From the NCBI RefSeq assembly GCF_000805385.1, contig NZ_JTJW01000001.1, positions 186,001-250,000 of the forward strand: a DNA stretch of 64,000 bases, in the 5' to 3' direction. Below, in pieces: positions 7,197 through 16,580 of this stretch. The notes below the pieces were generated by a model, which saw only the letters and a program-made list of their open reading frames with translations, was not told the DNA's origin and ran no database searches. The stretch comes from Mycolicibacterium setense (GTDB lineage: Bacteria; Actinomycetota; Actinomycetes; Mycobacteriales; Mycobacteriaceae). Made by a program: the position numbers and the translations under genes. How positions within the stretch are numbered: position 1 is the first letter of the stretch; each line of letters starts with the position of its first letter.

Positions 7197-10100
7197 GTGA
7201 CCGCAACGGCGGCGCCACCGCTTGTGGTTTGGCTCGGCGAGGCAATGTTCACCTTCAGGCCCGGCAAAGACATCGTCATCGGTCGCGGTGTTGATGCCGA
7301 TATCCGCGTGGAGGTCGATGCCAAGCAGGCGATCTCCCGCGAGCACATGATCCTGACTGCCCGAAACGGGCAATGGATCGCAGAGGACAAGAGCCGCAAC
7401 GGAATTTATGTGGGCGGCACCCGCCAGGCCAGGGTTCCCATCGACGACGACGTCGCGATCAACCTCGGCGCTCCGACCGGTCCCCGACTGCGGTTCAGGA
7501 TTACCACCCAGGCAGTACCGGTGGCCCGCAACTTCTCTCGGCCAATGCCCGCACCCGCGCCACCCGCCAGGCCAGGTCCGACACCGCAGCGTACGGTCCC
7601 ACCACCCCCCACGCAGCGACCCACCGCACCGCCTATGCGGCCTGCGCCGCCAGTTCGATCAGGGCCGCCGCAGCAGCGACCAGCGCCGCGCCCACCCGCA
7701 CCGACCCAAGCCCCGAGCCAGCCCCCACGTCACACGCCGCCACCACCGCGCCCTGCCGGCCCACAGCCGACTCCACGACCGATGCCGTCACCGAAGCCGA
7801 TCGCCGCAGCGGCCGATGACGACGACGTCTTGGCCCGCATGACCGGCGTGGTGAAAAAGGTACTGCCACAACGTGCAGCGCCGGCGCTTCCGGCGGGCGC
7901 CATCACGATCGGGCGGCACTCGACGTCGGCGATCCAGGTCGACGACCCGCTGGCCTCCCGCGTACATGCTTATCTGCTGGCCTCGCCCACGGGCACACAG
8001 ATCCACGACAACGCCAGCAACAACGGCATTTTCGTCAACGGCGTCCGCATGCCTGCAGCCACGCTCCGCCCGGGTGATGTCGTCACCATCGGCAACACCG
8101 ATCTGACCTTCGACGGGACGACGCTGCGGACGCAGGACCGCACCCCGTCCACCGGTGGCATCGAGGCGCACCAGCTCGGTCTGACCATTGACGGGCGTCA
8201 GCTGCTGTCCTCGGTGTCGTTCACCGCGCGTCCCGGTACGTTGACCGCCGTCATCGGACCGTCCGGCGCCGGAAAATCCACGTTGATCAAGATGGTCGGT
8301 GGTGTCACCCAACCCACCTCCGGTCAGGTGCGATTCGACGGCCATGACGTGCACGCCGAATACGCCTCGCTGCGGTCGCGCATCGGCGTCGTCCCTCAGG
8401 ACGACGTGGTGCATCGCCAGCTGACAGTCAGCCAGGCGCTCAATTATGCTGCCCGCCTACGCCTTCCGGCTGACACCGGCAAAGCTGACCGCAAGGCGGT
8501 CGTGGACCGGGTTCTCGACGAACTCCAATTGACCAACCACCGTGACACTCGGGTCGACAAACTCTCCGGCGGCCAACGCAAACGCGCTTCGGTGGCCATG
8601 GAGCTGCTCACCGGTCCTTCACTGCTGATTCTCGACGAGCCGACGTCCGGGTTGGACCCAGCGCTGGATCGCGAGGTCATGGCGATGCTGCGCCGGCTCG
8701 CAGACGCTGGACGCACGGTCATCGTCGTCACACACTCGCTGACGTATCTGAGCATGTGCGACCAGGTGTTGCTGCTGGCTCCGGGCGGCAAGACGGCCTA
8801 CGCGGGTCCGCCCGGGCAGGTCGCGGCGACCATCGGCACCAATGATTGGGCCGACATCTTCGCCTGGGTCGCGTCCAACCCGGATGCCGCGCACGCCGTG
8901 TTCCTGCAGAAGAACCCCGCGGCCGCAGCACCTGCAGCGCCCGCGAGTCCACCTGGGCCGCTGGGTGATCCCGCACGCACCAACACCACCCGCCAGGTCG
9001 CCACCCTGGCCGCACGCCAGATCCGGCTGATCTTCGCCGACCGTGGGTACACGGCGTTCTTGGCTCTGCTGCCCTTCATCCTGGGCGCCCTGACCTTGGT
9101 CGTGCAGGGCTCGGTCGGATTGGGGAAGGCGAGCCTGGACGGAGGCGCACCGGATGAGCCCAACCAACTGCTGAGCCTCATGGTCATCGGCACCGTGTTC
9201 ATGGGGACCGCGCTGACCGTTCGCGATCTCGTCGGTGAACGCAGCATCTTCCGCCGAGAGCAATCGGTGGGCCTGTCCGCCGGCGCGTATCTGACGGCCA
9301 AGATCGCGGTCTACAGCGTCGCCGCGGCCATCCAGATCGCGATCCTCACAGCCATCGTCGTGGTGGTGAAGGGAGGTCCGAACCAGGGCTCACTGGTGAC
9401 GAGCAACCCGGTGTGGGATCTGTACCTGGCCTTGGCGCTCACCGCCATCGTGTCGGCGATCGTCGGCTTGTGGTTGTCATCGTTGGCGCGGACGAGTGAC
9501 TGGATCATGCCGATGCTCGTCGTCATCCTGATGAGCGCAATTGTCTTCTCCGGTGGGCTGATTCCCGTCACCGGCCGCCTCGGCCTCAACCAGGTCTCCT
9601 ATCTTCTTCCCGCCCGATGGGGCTTCGCCGCCGGCGCGTCAAGCATCGACCTGATGGAGGCCGATGCCGCCAACTACATCGACGACCCGCTTTGGCGCCA
9701 CCAGTTGTCATGGTGGCTGCTGGACGTAGGCGTGCTGGTGCTCATCGGCATCGTGGCAACCATCGTGGTGCTGCGCAGGCTGCGACTGCCCGCCGGGGAG
9801 CGCAAGGCAGGCGGGCGGGTCATGGGCGTCACGATCGCGCTGGTGCTGATTGCCGCATTCCTGGTTGGCATGTCGTACCTCACCCGGGACGGGACCTCCG
9901 ACCGACCGGGCCCCGCCTCCATGCCCAGTGTTCCCACTCAGGGGAACGCTCCGCCACAAAAGCCCGTGGCCGCAGGCGATCTGGCAGGTCTACTCATCGA
10001 CGCAGGAGCTGCCAGTACGGTTGTGGGCGCCAGTTCGATGACGCCCAACGGAGCGGTCCCGCTCACCGAACTGACCGCCGCTACGGCCGCGCCGCCCAAT

Positions 10101-10520
10101 TGCTCCGGGGTGGTGAGCCCGGCCAATAGCCAGGCTTGGGGGGCGAGTAACCCTACCGGCATCGCCGGAAGTGAACTGGTTTCCTCCGATCCGAATACAA
10201 CTGTTACGCAATATCTATTGCTGTATCCGGACGCAGAGAAGGCCGCCACCGCCCAGTCCGAGCACATCAATTTCTGGCAACCCTGTGCGAACACCACCGT
10301 CACTTTGACCCCGCCGGGGCAACCGCCGACGACCGTCAACGTGGGCAATGTCTCGTTGGTTGACGGGCGGCCCACGGCTGTCCTCAGCATGCCCGGCCGT
10401 ACCTGTCAGCATGTGCTCGAGGTTGCCTCCAACGTCGCGATCGACGTCCAGGCGTGCGGCCCAACGGAGACCAGTCATGCGAATGAGATCGTCAACAAGA
10501 TTGCCGAGAAGATCCATTGA
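7197..10520 (+). CDS. FHA-FHA-ABC exporter with C-terminal PknH-type sensor domain
   Basis: The 1107-residue protein has FHA1 (about 18-101), a Pro-rich linker (about 115-201), FHA2 (about 233-310) and an ABC ATPase. The ATPase shows Walker A GPSGAGKST near 354, signature LSGGQRKR near 455 and Walker B LLILDEPTSGLDP near 480. An ABC-2 type membrane domain follows (about 603-865). This part matches Rv1747 of M. tuberculosis, an FHA-regulated exporter linked to cell-envelope glycolipids and phosphorylated by PknF. Beyond it come an extra membrane helix (about 874-898) and a sensor-type domain (about 922-1107) with cysteines NCSG, PCAN, TCQH and QAC. To my knowledge Rv1747 lacks that addition. 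The GTG at 7197 is chosen because AAGGAG lies at 7185-7190. A longer in-frame start at 7038 has no site. Confidence 0.85.
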   Translation: MTATAAPPLVVWLGEAMFTFRPGKDIVIGRGVDADIRVEVDAKQAISREHMILTARNGQWIAEDKSRNGIYVGGTRQARVPIDDDVAINLGAPTGPRLRFRITTQAVPVARNFSRPMPAPAPPARPGPTPQRTVPPPPTQRPTAPPMRPAPPVRSGPPQQRPAPRPPAPTQAPSQPPRHTPPPPRPAGPQPTPRPMPSPKPIAAAADDDDVLARMTGVVKKVLPQRAAPALPAGAITIGRHSTSAIQVDDPLASRVHAYLLASPTGTQIHDNASNNGIFVNGVRMPAATLRPGDVVTIGNTDLTFDGTTLRTQDRTPSTGGIEAHQLGLTIDGRQLLSSVSFTARPGTLTAVIGPSGAGKSTLIKMVGGVTQPTSGQVRFDGHDVHAEYASLRSRIGVVPQDDVVHRQLTVSQALNYAARLRLPADTGKADRKAVVDRVLDELQLTNHRDTRVDKLSGGQRKRASVAMELLTGPSLLILDEPTSGLDPALDREVMAMLRRLADAGRTVIVVTHSLTYLSMCDQVLLLAPGGKTAYAGPPGQVAATIGTNDWADIFAWVASNPDAAHAVFLQKNPAAAAPAAPASPPGPLGDPARTNTTRQVATLAARQIRLIFADRGYTAFLALLPFILGALTLVVQGSVGLGKASLDGGAPDEPNQLLSLMVIGTVFMGTALTVRDLVGERSIFRREQSVGLSAGAYLTAKIAVYSVAAAIQIAILTAIVVVVKGGPNQGSLVTSNPVWDLYLALALTAIVSAIVGLWLSSLARTSDWIMPMLVVILMSAIVFSGGLIPVTGRLGLNQVSYLLPARWGFAAGASSIDLMEADAANYIDDPLWRHQLSWWLLDVGVLVLIGIVATIVVLRRLRLPAGERKAGGRVMGVTIALVLIAAFLVGMSYLTRDGTSDRPGPASMPSVPTQGNAPPQKPVAAGDLAGLLIDAGAASTVVGASSMTPNGAVPLTELTAATAAPPNCSGVVSPANSQAWGASNPTGIAGSELVSSDPNTTVTQYLLLYPDAEKAATAQSEHINFWQPCANTTVTLTPPGQPPTTVNVGNVSLVDGRPTAVLSMPGRTCQHVLEVASNVAIDVQACGPTETSHANEIVNKIAEKIH

Positions 10521-10659
10521 TCAAAGACTTCCGGGAGGCAATTGTGTGAAAAATGCTGCAAGAGCGCTCCCTATAACACGCTTAAAGTTACCTGCGAGGG
10601 GTTTTGCCGGGGGCAATTCGTATCGGTAGAGCACTTCCCACCGACAGAAAGAGAGACCA

Positions 10660-11397
10660 ATGAAGGTACGTTTCAAAAGCGCGATCGCGGCTACCGCCGT
10701 TGCCGCGCTCGCGTTGACAGCATGTGGCACCGAGAAGTCTGCGCCCGAGGGTGGTACGTCAGGTTCCGATGACGCCGCCAGCAGCCTGGTCGCGAAATCC
10801 GCGGAGGCGATGAAGGGCCTCACGGGCGCTCACGTCGTTCTCACTGCCGACGGCAAGGTGCCCAACCTCAAAGTCACCAAACTGGAAGCCGACGTTGCAG
10901 GAAAGCCTGCTGTCGTGGCGACCGGCGAGGCCACCGTACAGATGGGACAGACCACGCAGGCCGCCAAGCTCATCTACGTCGACGGTCACCTCTACTCCGA
11001 CATCGCCGTCCCCGGTCAATGGTTCGACTACGGCGACGGCAACTCGATCTACAACCTGTCGGTGATCTTCGATCCCAGCAACGGCCTCGCCAACGCTCTG
11101 TCAAATCTCAAGGACCCCAAGGAAGCCGGGTCGGAAACCATCGACGGAACGCCCACCACCAAGATCACAGCGAAGGCCTCTACCAACGACGTAGCGGTGT
11201 TGGCCGGAGCTCGGAAGGCGCCTGAAAACGCGCAGGAGTGGCCGGTCACCGTGTGGATCGCCGAGAGCGATCCGCATTACCTCGTGCAGGCCCAGATCAA
11301 CGTCGGTGACCCTTCCGATGCGAAGGTCACCATGACCCTGTCCGAATTCGGAAAGACGGTCACCGCTGAAAAGCCGGCCATCACCCCGCCCAATTGA
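10660..11397 (+). CDS. LppX/LprAFG-family lipoprotein
   Basis: The 245-residue protein has a lipoprotein signal peptide with lipobox LTAC (Cys22). The mature domain resembles LprG/LprA/LppX: AMKGLTGAHVVLTADGKVPNL near the start, a region like IYDPAQVLNPDTGLANVL of LprG (here IYNLSVIFDPSNGLANAL), and an end VTMTLSEFGKTVTAEKP. Family members hold lipids or triacylated glycolipids in a cavity and carry them across the cell wall, or load LAM. The ATG at 10660 follows AGAAAGAGAG. It lies 139 bases after the FHA-ABC exporter, on the same strand, which suggests export and periplasmic transfer of a lipid as a joint task. That link is inference. Confidence 0.82.
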   Translation: MKVRFKSAIAATAVAALALTACGTEKSAPEGGTSGSDDAASSLVAKSAEAMKGLTGAHVVLTADGKVPNLKVTKLEADVAGKPAVVATGEATVQMGQTTQAAKLIYVDGHLYSDIAVPGQWFDYGDGNSIYNLSVIFDPSNGLANALSNLKDPKEAGSETIDGTPTTKITAKASTNDVAVLAGARKAPENAQEWPVTVWIAESDPHYLVQAQINVGDPSDAKVTMTLSEFGKTVTAEKPAITPPN

Positions 11398-11426
11398 GCT
11401 ACAGATCTGAAAGGAAACCAAACAAC

Positions 11427-11798
11427 ATGGACACCAAAAATTTTGGGCGCCGGGTGGCCGCGGCCAGCGTAGGCATCTTGGCGGTCGGCGCAATTGAAAT
11501 CGCCAGCCCGACTGCGCACGCCGCACTGTCGTACGGCTCCATCGCATACGCCGACAACGGGGCGGGCGCGGTGGTGTGGAACTATCCGTCGTCCAGAGAG
11601 GCCCAGAAGGCGGCGATCCAGTACTGCGGATGGTCGAGCTGTGAAGCATTGAACTACTTCACCGATTGCGGTGTGGCGGTGCGAAATGACACGCACGTTC
11701 AGTCGGCACACGGACCAACCCTGGGTGCGGCCACACGTGCGGCGCTCAACGCCATCCCCGGCGGAAACGGCTACATCGATCTGTGGGCATGTAACTGA
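11427..11798 (+). CDS. Secreted DUF4189-family protein
   Basis: The 123-residue protein has a signal peptide ending about SPTAHA (residue 32). The mature domain of about 90 residues has six cysteines in the DUF4189 pattern (ALSYGSIAYADNGAGAV, AIQYCGWSSCEALNYF, DCGVAV, LWAC). Several secreted mycobacterial proteins of this family have no known biochemical role. AAAGGAAAC at 11410-11418 and the signal peptide favour the ATG at 11427 over an in-frame start at 11394 that overlaps the lipoprotein stop. The gene starts 29 bases after the lipoprotein, so the two are probably cotranscribed. A strong terminator follows. Confidence 0.78.
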   Translation: MDTKNFGRRVAAASVGILAVGAIEIASPTAHAALSYGSIAYADNGAGAVVWNYPSSREAQKAAIQYCGWSSCEALNYFTDCGVAVRNDTHVQSAHGPTLGAATRAALNAIPGGNGYIDLWACN

Positions 11799-11810
11799 GG
11801 AAGTACGGGC

Positions 11811-11850
11811 GCGGTAGTTGGCAGCAATCTGCCAACTACCCCGCCTTTTT
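11811..11850 (+). terminator. Strong intrinsic terminator
   Basis: GGTAGTTGGCAG pairs perfectly with CTGCCAACTACC around a CAAT loop, extended at the base by GCG/CGC and followed by TTTTT at 11846-11850. It lies 12 bases after the DUF4189 stop and ends the unit formed by the exporter, lipoprotein and DUF4189 genes. Confidence 0.85.
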
Positions 11851-12057
11851 CGTGCGCGGACGAGCGTGCGATTCCGCTGTGGCCGCGATCAGTGTTTCGA
11901 AACGCTGGCCACGCGGAACGTGGCCCGTTGGATGGCGTCGACATCCTCGGAGAAGGTGAACATGTCCTCGGTAACTCAGTTGAAGCCCAAGGTGCTTGGT
12001 TGCCCCTGATCATCACCAATCGCAGGGCTTTGCCAGTCAGCGGAGATCGACATGCTC

Positions 12058-13605
12058 TTACTGAAACCGCTGGTAGCACTGGTCCGGATTGCTGGTCAGT
12101 CCCGAACGGAAGGCCATGATCCGCGTGAATCCCGCTGGAACGCTCTCGCCGTCGTTGTCGCTGGCGGCCCAACCATTGGTGAGTAGACCGGCCACGGCTT
12201 CATCGAGATCGCCGGCAGTGAGCTGAAGCGACTGGCCAGAGGGCAGACGAACCGGGTCGGACATGTCCCGGTTGGCGACGCCGGTCAGGCAAGCGGTACG
12301 CATGGCCGCGGCCTGGCCGTCGAGCCCGAGCCCCTTGGCGTGCTGGAGGGCGAGCATGTACCGAGAGGTCACGACCGACATGGCAGTGTTGTCTCCCTGG
12401 ATCAGTACACGGCTCGATTCGTCTGCGGGAGTGCCGAGTTCGGTCAGAGCGGCGAGGTTCAGACTGATGGTGTTAGTGGCGGGGCAGTAGTTGGCCGGCG
12501 CGTCTGACGCGGCCGCGTCAGCGCATGGTTCGGACTCATACACCACCTTCGGCGGGTCTGCCGGTGAGTAGATCTGATTGAGGAGCTCCATCAGCGTGGT
12601 CAACGATTGCTCGTTGATCGGGGCGTTGGCGGTTTGTGGGTCGCCGTCGGCATCTTCGGTCAGTGCGATGGGCAGATCGCCTCTGCGCTGGTCGATCTCG
12701 TCGATGGTAATCGCGGTGCACGCTGTGATCCCGGTGTTGAAACCCATTTGGAATGCCGTGATCCGGTCCAATGCGGTGCCGTGACCCTCCTCGAGCAGTT
12801 CGGCCGTGTCCGGCGTGATGAGCGGATCACGGATGGCGATCGCGGCTGCCAGAACCCTGTTGAGGCCGTCGCCGGTGCTGATCGTCAAGCGCGGCGAGTT
12901 GCCCTCTGCCACCCAGCGGATGTACATGCCGGCGAAGCAATCTGCCTGTTGTTCGAAGACGATGACCGGCGTACGCCGGTTCACCAGGCTGGCCATCCGC
13001 TGGATCGCGTGGCCGTATTCATGGGCCATGAGTGCCGGCAGACTCATCTGGCCGAAGTACTTCTGTCCGGCCGGAATCAATTGCCCACGGTCCCAGGCGA
13101 TCAGGCGGTCCCGGTGGCAGTAGAACGCATTGGGATTCTTGTACGGGCTCGAGCCACACAATTCCCGGGTCTGTGGATTCGTCGAGTCATAGGATGCGAA
13201 ATTCCTGATCGGCCGGAACACCCCGGGAAGTGACCCGGGATAGGCCTGTTGCCAGAATTCTTCGACATCGTTGACCGCCGCCAGTGCGAGCTTGTCCATC
13301 TCGCCGCCGTCGGTGTCCTGCACCGTTCCGGTAGGGGCGGGAGCGTTGTCGCGTAGTCCGCTCGGGCCGTCGGTGACGGGTAGTCCACCAACCCTGTTGG
13401 GGTCGTACAACATCGATGCCGGCTCGCCGGGCACCACCTTGGCCACGTAGTTCAGTAATACGACGCTGACCGTGCCGATCACCGCTGCTGCAGCAATCAC
13501 CATTGTTAAGGCGCGGAACACGCGAGCTCTTCTGTTTCGTACCGGCTTCGAAGCCGCAACTGGAGGCGGCGGAACTGCGGAGGTTACGCGTTTGCGACGT
13601 GACAT
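12058..13605 (-). CDS. Membrane-anchored neutral zinc metallopeptidase
   Basis: The 515-residue protein has a basic N-terminus (MSRRKRVTS), one membrane helix (about 32-55, ALTMVIAAAAVIGTVSVVLLN) and a large extracytoplasmic domain with the zinc motif HEYGH at about 195-199, typical of the putative neutral zinc metallopeptidase family (PF04228-like). Conserved surroundings such as AYCHRDRLIAWDRGQL and QQADCFAGMY fit that family. Cysteines in the ectodomain suggest disulfides. The ATG at 13605 is preceded by GGAG at a normal distance. The frame is open for 14 more codons without a site. It is divergent from espE. Whether it processes ESX-1 substrates is unknown. In M. tuberculosis MycP1 is the protease assigned to that role. 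Confidence 0.82.
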   Translation of the reverse strand: MSRRKRVTSAVPPPPVAASKPVRNRRARVFRALTMVIAAAAVIGTVSVVLLNYVAKVVPGEPASMLYDPNRVGGLPVTDGPSGLRDNAPAPTGTVQDTDGGEMDKLALAAVNDVEEFWQQAYPGSLPGVFRPIRNFASYDSTNPQTRELCGSSPYKNPNAFYCHRDRLIAWDRGQLIPAGQKYFGQMSLPALMAHEYGHAIQRMASLVNRRTPVIVFEQQADCFAGMYIRWVAEGNSPRLTISTGDGLNRVLAAAIAIRDPLITPDTAELLEEGHGTALDRITAFQMGFNTGITACTAITIDEIDQRRGDLPIALTEDADGDPQTANAPINEQSLTTLMELLNQIYSPADPPKVVYESEPCADAAASDAPANYCPATNTISLNLAALTELGTPADESSRVLIQGDNTAMSVVTSRYMLALQHAKGLGLDGQAAAMRTACLTGVANRDMSDPVRLPSGQSLQLTAGDLDEAVAGLLTNGWAASDNDGESVPAGFTRIMAFRSGLTSNPDQCYQRFQ

Positions 13606-14016
13606 ATGAGGTCTCCAGTTACATCTGGGGGGACAGTTGCCAAGCAAACACGGCTGATATCAGAACGTCGACGGAATCGATACGCAAAGGGCGACAAGAT
13701 ATTCCGTATACGTACTGGGTTGCCGGGGTACCGGACCCCGCAGCAATTCATCGGTATTCGGCGTTGGCACGTATTGATCGTATGTGCTCGCGTGGGCCTG
13801 CTCGTGCACCAAGTTTCTTGAACCAAGCTGCGGGAGGTCATGCCCACCGTGTCATCCTGACGACGATCAGGAATGCATGTACGCGGTAAATATGCGATGA
13901 GCTGGTGTTTTCCGCTGCACGAATATCGCGGGTGGGCGACGGGAACAAGCGAAATTGGTGTGTAGAGGGGGATGAACCCGCTGGTAATCTCTGCTCGGGT
14001 GGAGGGGACGACAGCG
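13606..14016. other. Intergenic region upstream of espE
   Basis: The 410-base stretch lies between the divergent metallopeptidase and espE and must hold promoters for both. I see no gene, repeat or clear sigma-factor consensus. In M. tuberculosis the corresponding ESX-1 promoters respond to EspR, WhiB6 and PhoP, but I cannot identify their sites here by eye. Confidence 0.4.
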
Positions 14017-15363
14017 ATGGAATTGCTGAGCAACACGGCCGGGTTCGGCAAACATGTCAGCGGTGAAGGCGGGATGGTCACCGCCGACACGCCAGTCTTG
14101 GCTGTCGGTCAGCGAGTCATCCAGAACATCAGGCTTACGACGGGTGTGGGCGATCCCGAGGACGGTAAGCGGTTTGGCGAGGGCGCACAGCGCTTTCGGG
14201 CAGCCGGACAGGTATTGAGTGCCGCGTACCCCAGCGACGGCTGGGACGGCGCCGGATCGGCCGCTTACACCCGGCAGACCGGCACATTGGTTGGGCGCAC
14301 GCAGGGCATGGTCGACGTCGATGCACGTGTGGCCTCCGTGCTGTCTCGCGAGGCCGCGCAGATCGCGGCGACCCGAGAAGGTCTCGAGCGGCAATCGGAG
14401 TGGCTTGGCGACATCAGCCACACGATGGTCGCGGCCGGCCGATTCACCTATGGCGGTCTAGCGGCGCAGACCGCGGCTGAATTGGCGATAGTGAATAAGG
14501 CGGTCGGGGAGTCGACCGATCAGCTGATGTCGTTGCACTCCGACGTCGAGGCCAACGCTGCGGCGGTGCGGGACACGGTGGGCCTGTACGCCGGCATCGC
14601 CGGCGATGGCGTGCCGGACGAGGGTGATTGCGGCCCAGAAGTGCCAGACAAGCCAGAGAAGTCAGCAGAGGACGAGCCGGCCGATTCAGGCCAGGTACCT
14701 GTGTCGGGGCCGGTTGCTGTACCCGCGGTTGGCGCGCAACCCGGAGGGGCTTCGCCCTCAACAGCGATGTCGGGTGACCAACCGGCAGCCCCATTGCCAG
14801 CCACAGGACCGTCGTCGGCGACAGCCTCGGAGGCAGCCTCCCCGGCTGCGGGCGCGGGAGGTGCGGTCGCCGGTGTGATCAGCGCGATCCTCGGTCCGCT
14901 CGTCGGACTGCTCGGCGGCATCGCGCAAGCGGGCGGTCAGGCGGCGCAGATCGCCACCCAGGCCGCGCAGGGCGCGGGCCAGACGGGGCAATCGGCCGAT
15001 CCGAACGAAGACGGCGGGATGGAGCACGCCGCCGAGGCCGATGAGCGCGGTACAGGGGATGAGGGCAAAGAACCCGAGGCCGGAGACGAGGATCGCGGGC
15101 ACACCGAGGATTCAGCCGCTGACGACCCGATGGCGGACGAACAGCGAGATGCCGGTGCCAATGATGATTCTGCTGGCGAAGGTGGCCGCGGACCTGCGAT
15201 GACGCTGCCTCCAGACCTGGAGGTGGCATCCGCAGCACTGGTTGGACGCGCGCCTGCCCAGCAGTTCATATCGACGGATTTGGAGCAGGGACAGCTACGT
15301 CCGCCCGTGACCGCTACATTGGAGCGCGGTATTCCGGGATCCGCTGCGGTGCTCAACAGGTAG
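14017..15363 (+). CDS. espE: ESX-1 secretion-associated protein EspE
   Basis: The 448-residue protein has an N-terminal EspA/EspE-like domain. It shows GDPEDGKRFGEGAQRF, a loop WDGAGSAAY that aligns with WIGQAAEAY of M. tuberculosis EspE, and long helices up to about 190. The rest is low-complexity, with a Gly/Ala/Gln segment (GQAAQIATQAAQGAGQTGQ) and an acidic tail. EspE is an ESX-1 substrate located at the cell pole and surface in mycobacteria. The ATG at 14017 has GGAGGGG at 14001-14007. An in-frame ATG at 13972 has its purine stretch too close, though it cannot be excluded. It is the first gene of the ESX-1 cluster and is paired with espF, 32 bases downstream. Confidence 0.85.
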   Translation: MELLSNTAGFGKHVSGEGGMVTADTPVLAVGQRVIQNIRLTTGVGDPEDGKRFGEGAQRFRAAGQVLSAAYPSDGWDGAGSAAYTRQTGTLVGRTQGMVDVDARVASVLSREAAQIAATREGLERQSEWLGDISHTMVAAGRFTYGGLAAQTAAELAIVNKAVGESTDQLMSLHSDVEANAAAVRDTVGLYAGIAGDGVPDEGDCGPEVPDKPEKSAEDEPADSGQVPVSGPVAVPAVGAQPGGASPSTAMSGDQPAAPLPATGPSSATASEAASPAAGAGGAVAGVISAILGPLVGLLGGIAQAGGQAAQIATQAAQGAGQTGQSADPNEDGGMEHAAEADERGTGDEGKEPEAGDEDRGHTEDSAADDPMADEQRDAGANDDSAGEGGRGPAMTLPPDLEVASAALVGRAPAQQFISTDLEQGQLRPPVTATLERGIPGSAAVLNR

Positions 15364-15395
15364 AGATTCTGGAATAACAGGGATCGAGGGGATTC

Positions 15396-15707
15396 ATGTC
15401 GGGAAATTTGCGGGTTGATACCGCTCTCTTGCACGAGTTGTCGGCCAAACAGGCTCAGGCTGCAGGTGACTTGTCGTCTGCAACTGAGTTGGTGGAAGGT
15501 GTGAGCACTTCGTTGCGTGTGACGCACGGACCAATTTCGTCCTCCACGGCCGATGCGGTCGAGGCGGCACTGCGCGCTCGTCGGGCGGCGGGAGCCGGCA
15601 TGGTCAGAGCGTCGTGGGAGCTCGGTGACGGGCTCAGGTGTGCGGCAACCCGGTACGACCGGACGGACGCGACGATGAGCGACGTTCTCGACGGAACCGT
15701 GCGGTAG
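15396..15707 (+). CDS. espF: ESX-1 secretion-associated protein EspF
   Basis: The 103-residue helical protein matches EspF (Rv3865) in length and in the THGPISSSTADAV segment (THGSFTSKFNDTL in M. tuberculosis). A YDRTD sequence near the C-terminus fits the YxxxD/E type VII export signal. EspF is a partner and co-substrate of EspE. GAGGGG lies just upstream of the ATG. The stop is 10 bases before the espG1 GTG, so the genes are cotranscribed. Confidence 0.87.
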   Translation: MSGNLRVDTALLHELSAKQAQAAGDLSSATELVEGVSTSLRVTHGPISSSTADAVEAALRARRAAGAGMVRASWELGDGLRCAATRYDRTDATMSDVLDGTVR

Positions 15708-15717
15708 GGGACAGGTC

Positions 15718-16566
15718 GTGATCACTCCCTATGAAGCCGACGCCAGCGCACCGCCGATCGACGATGTCGTCGGGGTCGAGCTGACCATTGATGGGATCCT
15801 GGTGGTGGCCGACAAGCTCGGTCTGACCGATTTTCCGCCCTCGTTGGGTATCCGGTTGAACATCCCGCAACCTGATCTGCGCAAGGTTGTGTGGGAACAA
15901 GTTGAACGTGACCTGACGGCGCAGGGTGTGCTGGACGTCTTCGGTAAGCCTCACCCCGAGGTGTCGGCCATGCTCGATACCCTCAGCCGCCCTGAGCGCA
16001 CGATCGAGGGGCGCTGGTGGCGTCGCGACCTAGGCGGAAAGATGATCCGGTTCGTGGTCTGCCGCAAGGGCGGCCGGCACGTCGTCGCCGCCCGCGACAA
16101 CGACCTGCTGGTCCTGCAGCGCGTCGCCGCGCAAGTTGGCCTGGCGGGCATGGTCAACACCGTGCTCGGAGAAGGTAATCCGGCCAATGTCGAACCCTTG
16201 ACCGGCGTTGCGGCAACCCTCGCCAATTGCCGGACCGCCGACGAGCTCACCGGTTACGGCATACCTCCTACTTCTGCCCGGGTGTACGCCAACATCATCT
16301 CCGAACCCGAAAGCTGGGTGGAGTTGGTGGCGACCGAGCGAAATCCTGGCGGCACCACCTCGCAGGTGGATGTGGCCGCAGGTGTTTTGGACTCCCGGCA
16401 GGGCCGCATCGTCTCAATCCCGCGCCGGGTGAACGGTGAGCTATACGGCAGTTTCCTGACCGGTACCAGGGACAATCTGCAGCGCGCACTCGATGCGTTG
16501 GTCGAATTCCTGCCGTCGGCCTCGTGGTTCGACAAGTCCGAGTCGGATAGCTCCTACCTGCACTGA
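15718..16566 (+). CDS. espG1: ESX-1 chaperone EspG1
   Basis: The 282-residue protein matches the EspG family in length and sequence (DGVEL-type opening, here VGVELTIDGILVVADKLG, and later LYGSFLTGTRDNLQRALDALVEFLPS). EspG proteins are cytoplasmic chaperones that bind the tip of the PPE protein in PE-PPE pairs and deliver them to their own ESX system. The expected client is PE35-PPE68, encoded downstream. Translation starts at GTG 15718, with AGGGGACAGG upstream. It is tightly packed between espF and espH. Confidence 0.9.
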   Translation: MITPYEADASAPPIDDVVGVELTIDGILVVADKLGLTDFPPSLGIRLNIPQPDLRKVVWEQVERDLTAQGVLDVFGKPHPEVSAMLDTLSRPERTIEGRWWRRDLGGKMIRFVVCRKGGRHVVAARDNDLLVLQRVAAQVGLAGMVNTVLGEGNPANVEPLTGVAATLANCRTADELTGYGIPPTSARVYANIISEPESWVELVATERNPGGTTSQVDVAAGVLDSRQGRIVSIPRRVNGELYGSFLTGTRDNLQRALDALVEFLPSASWFDKSESDSSYLH

Positions 16567-16580
16567 AAGAGGGCGCCACG

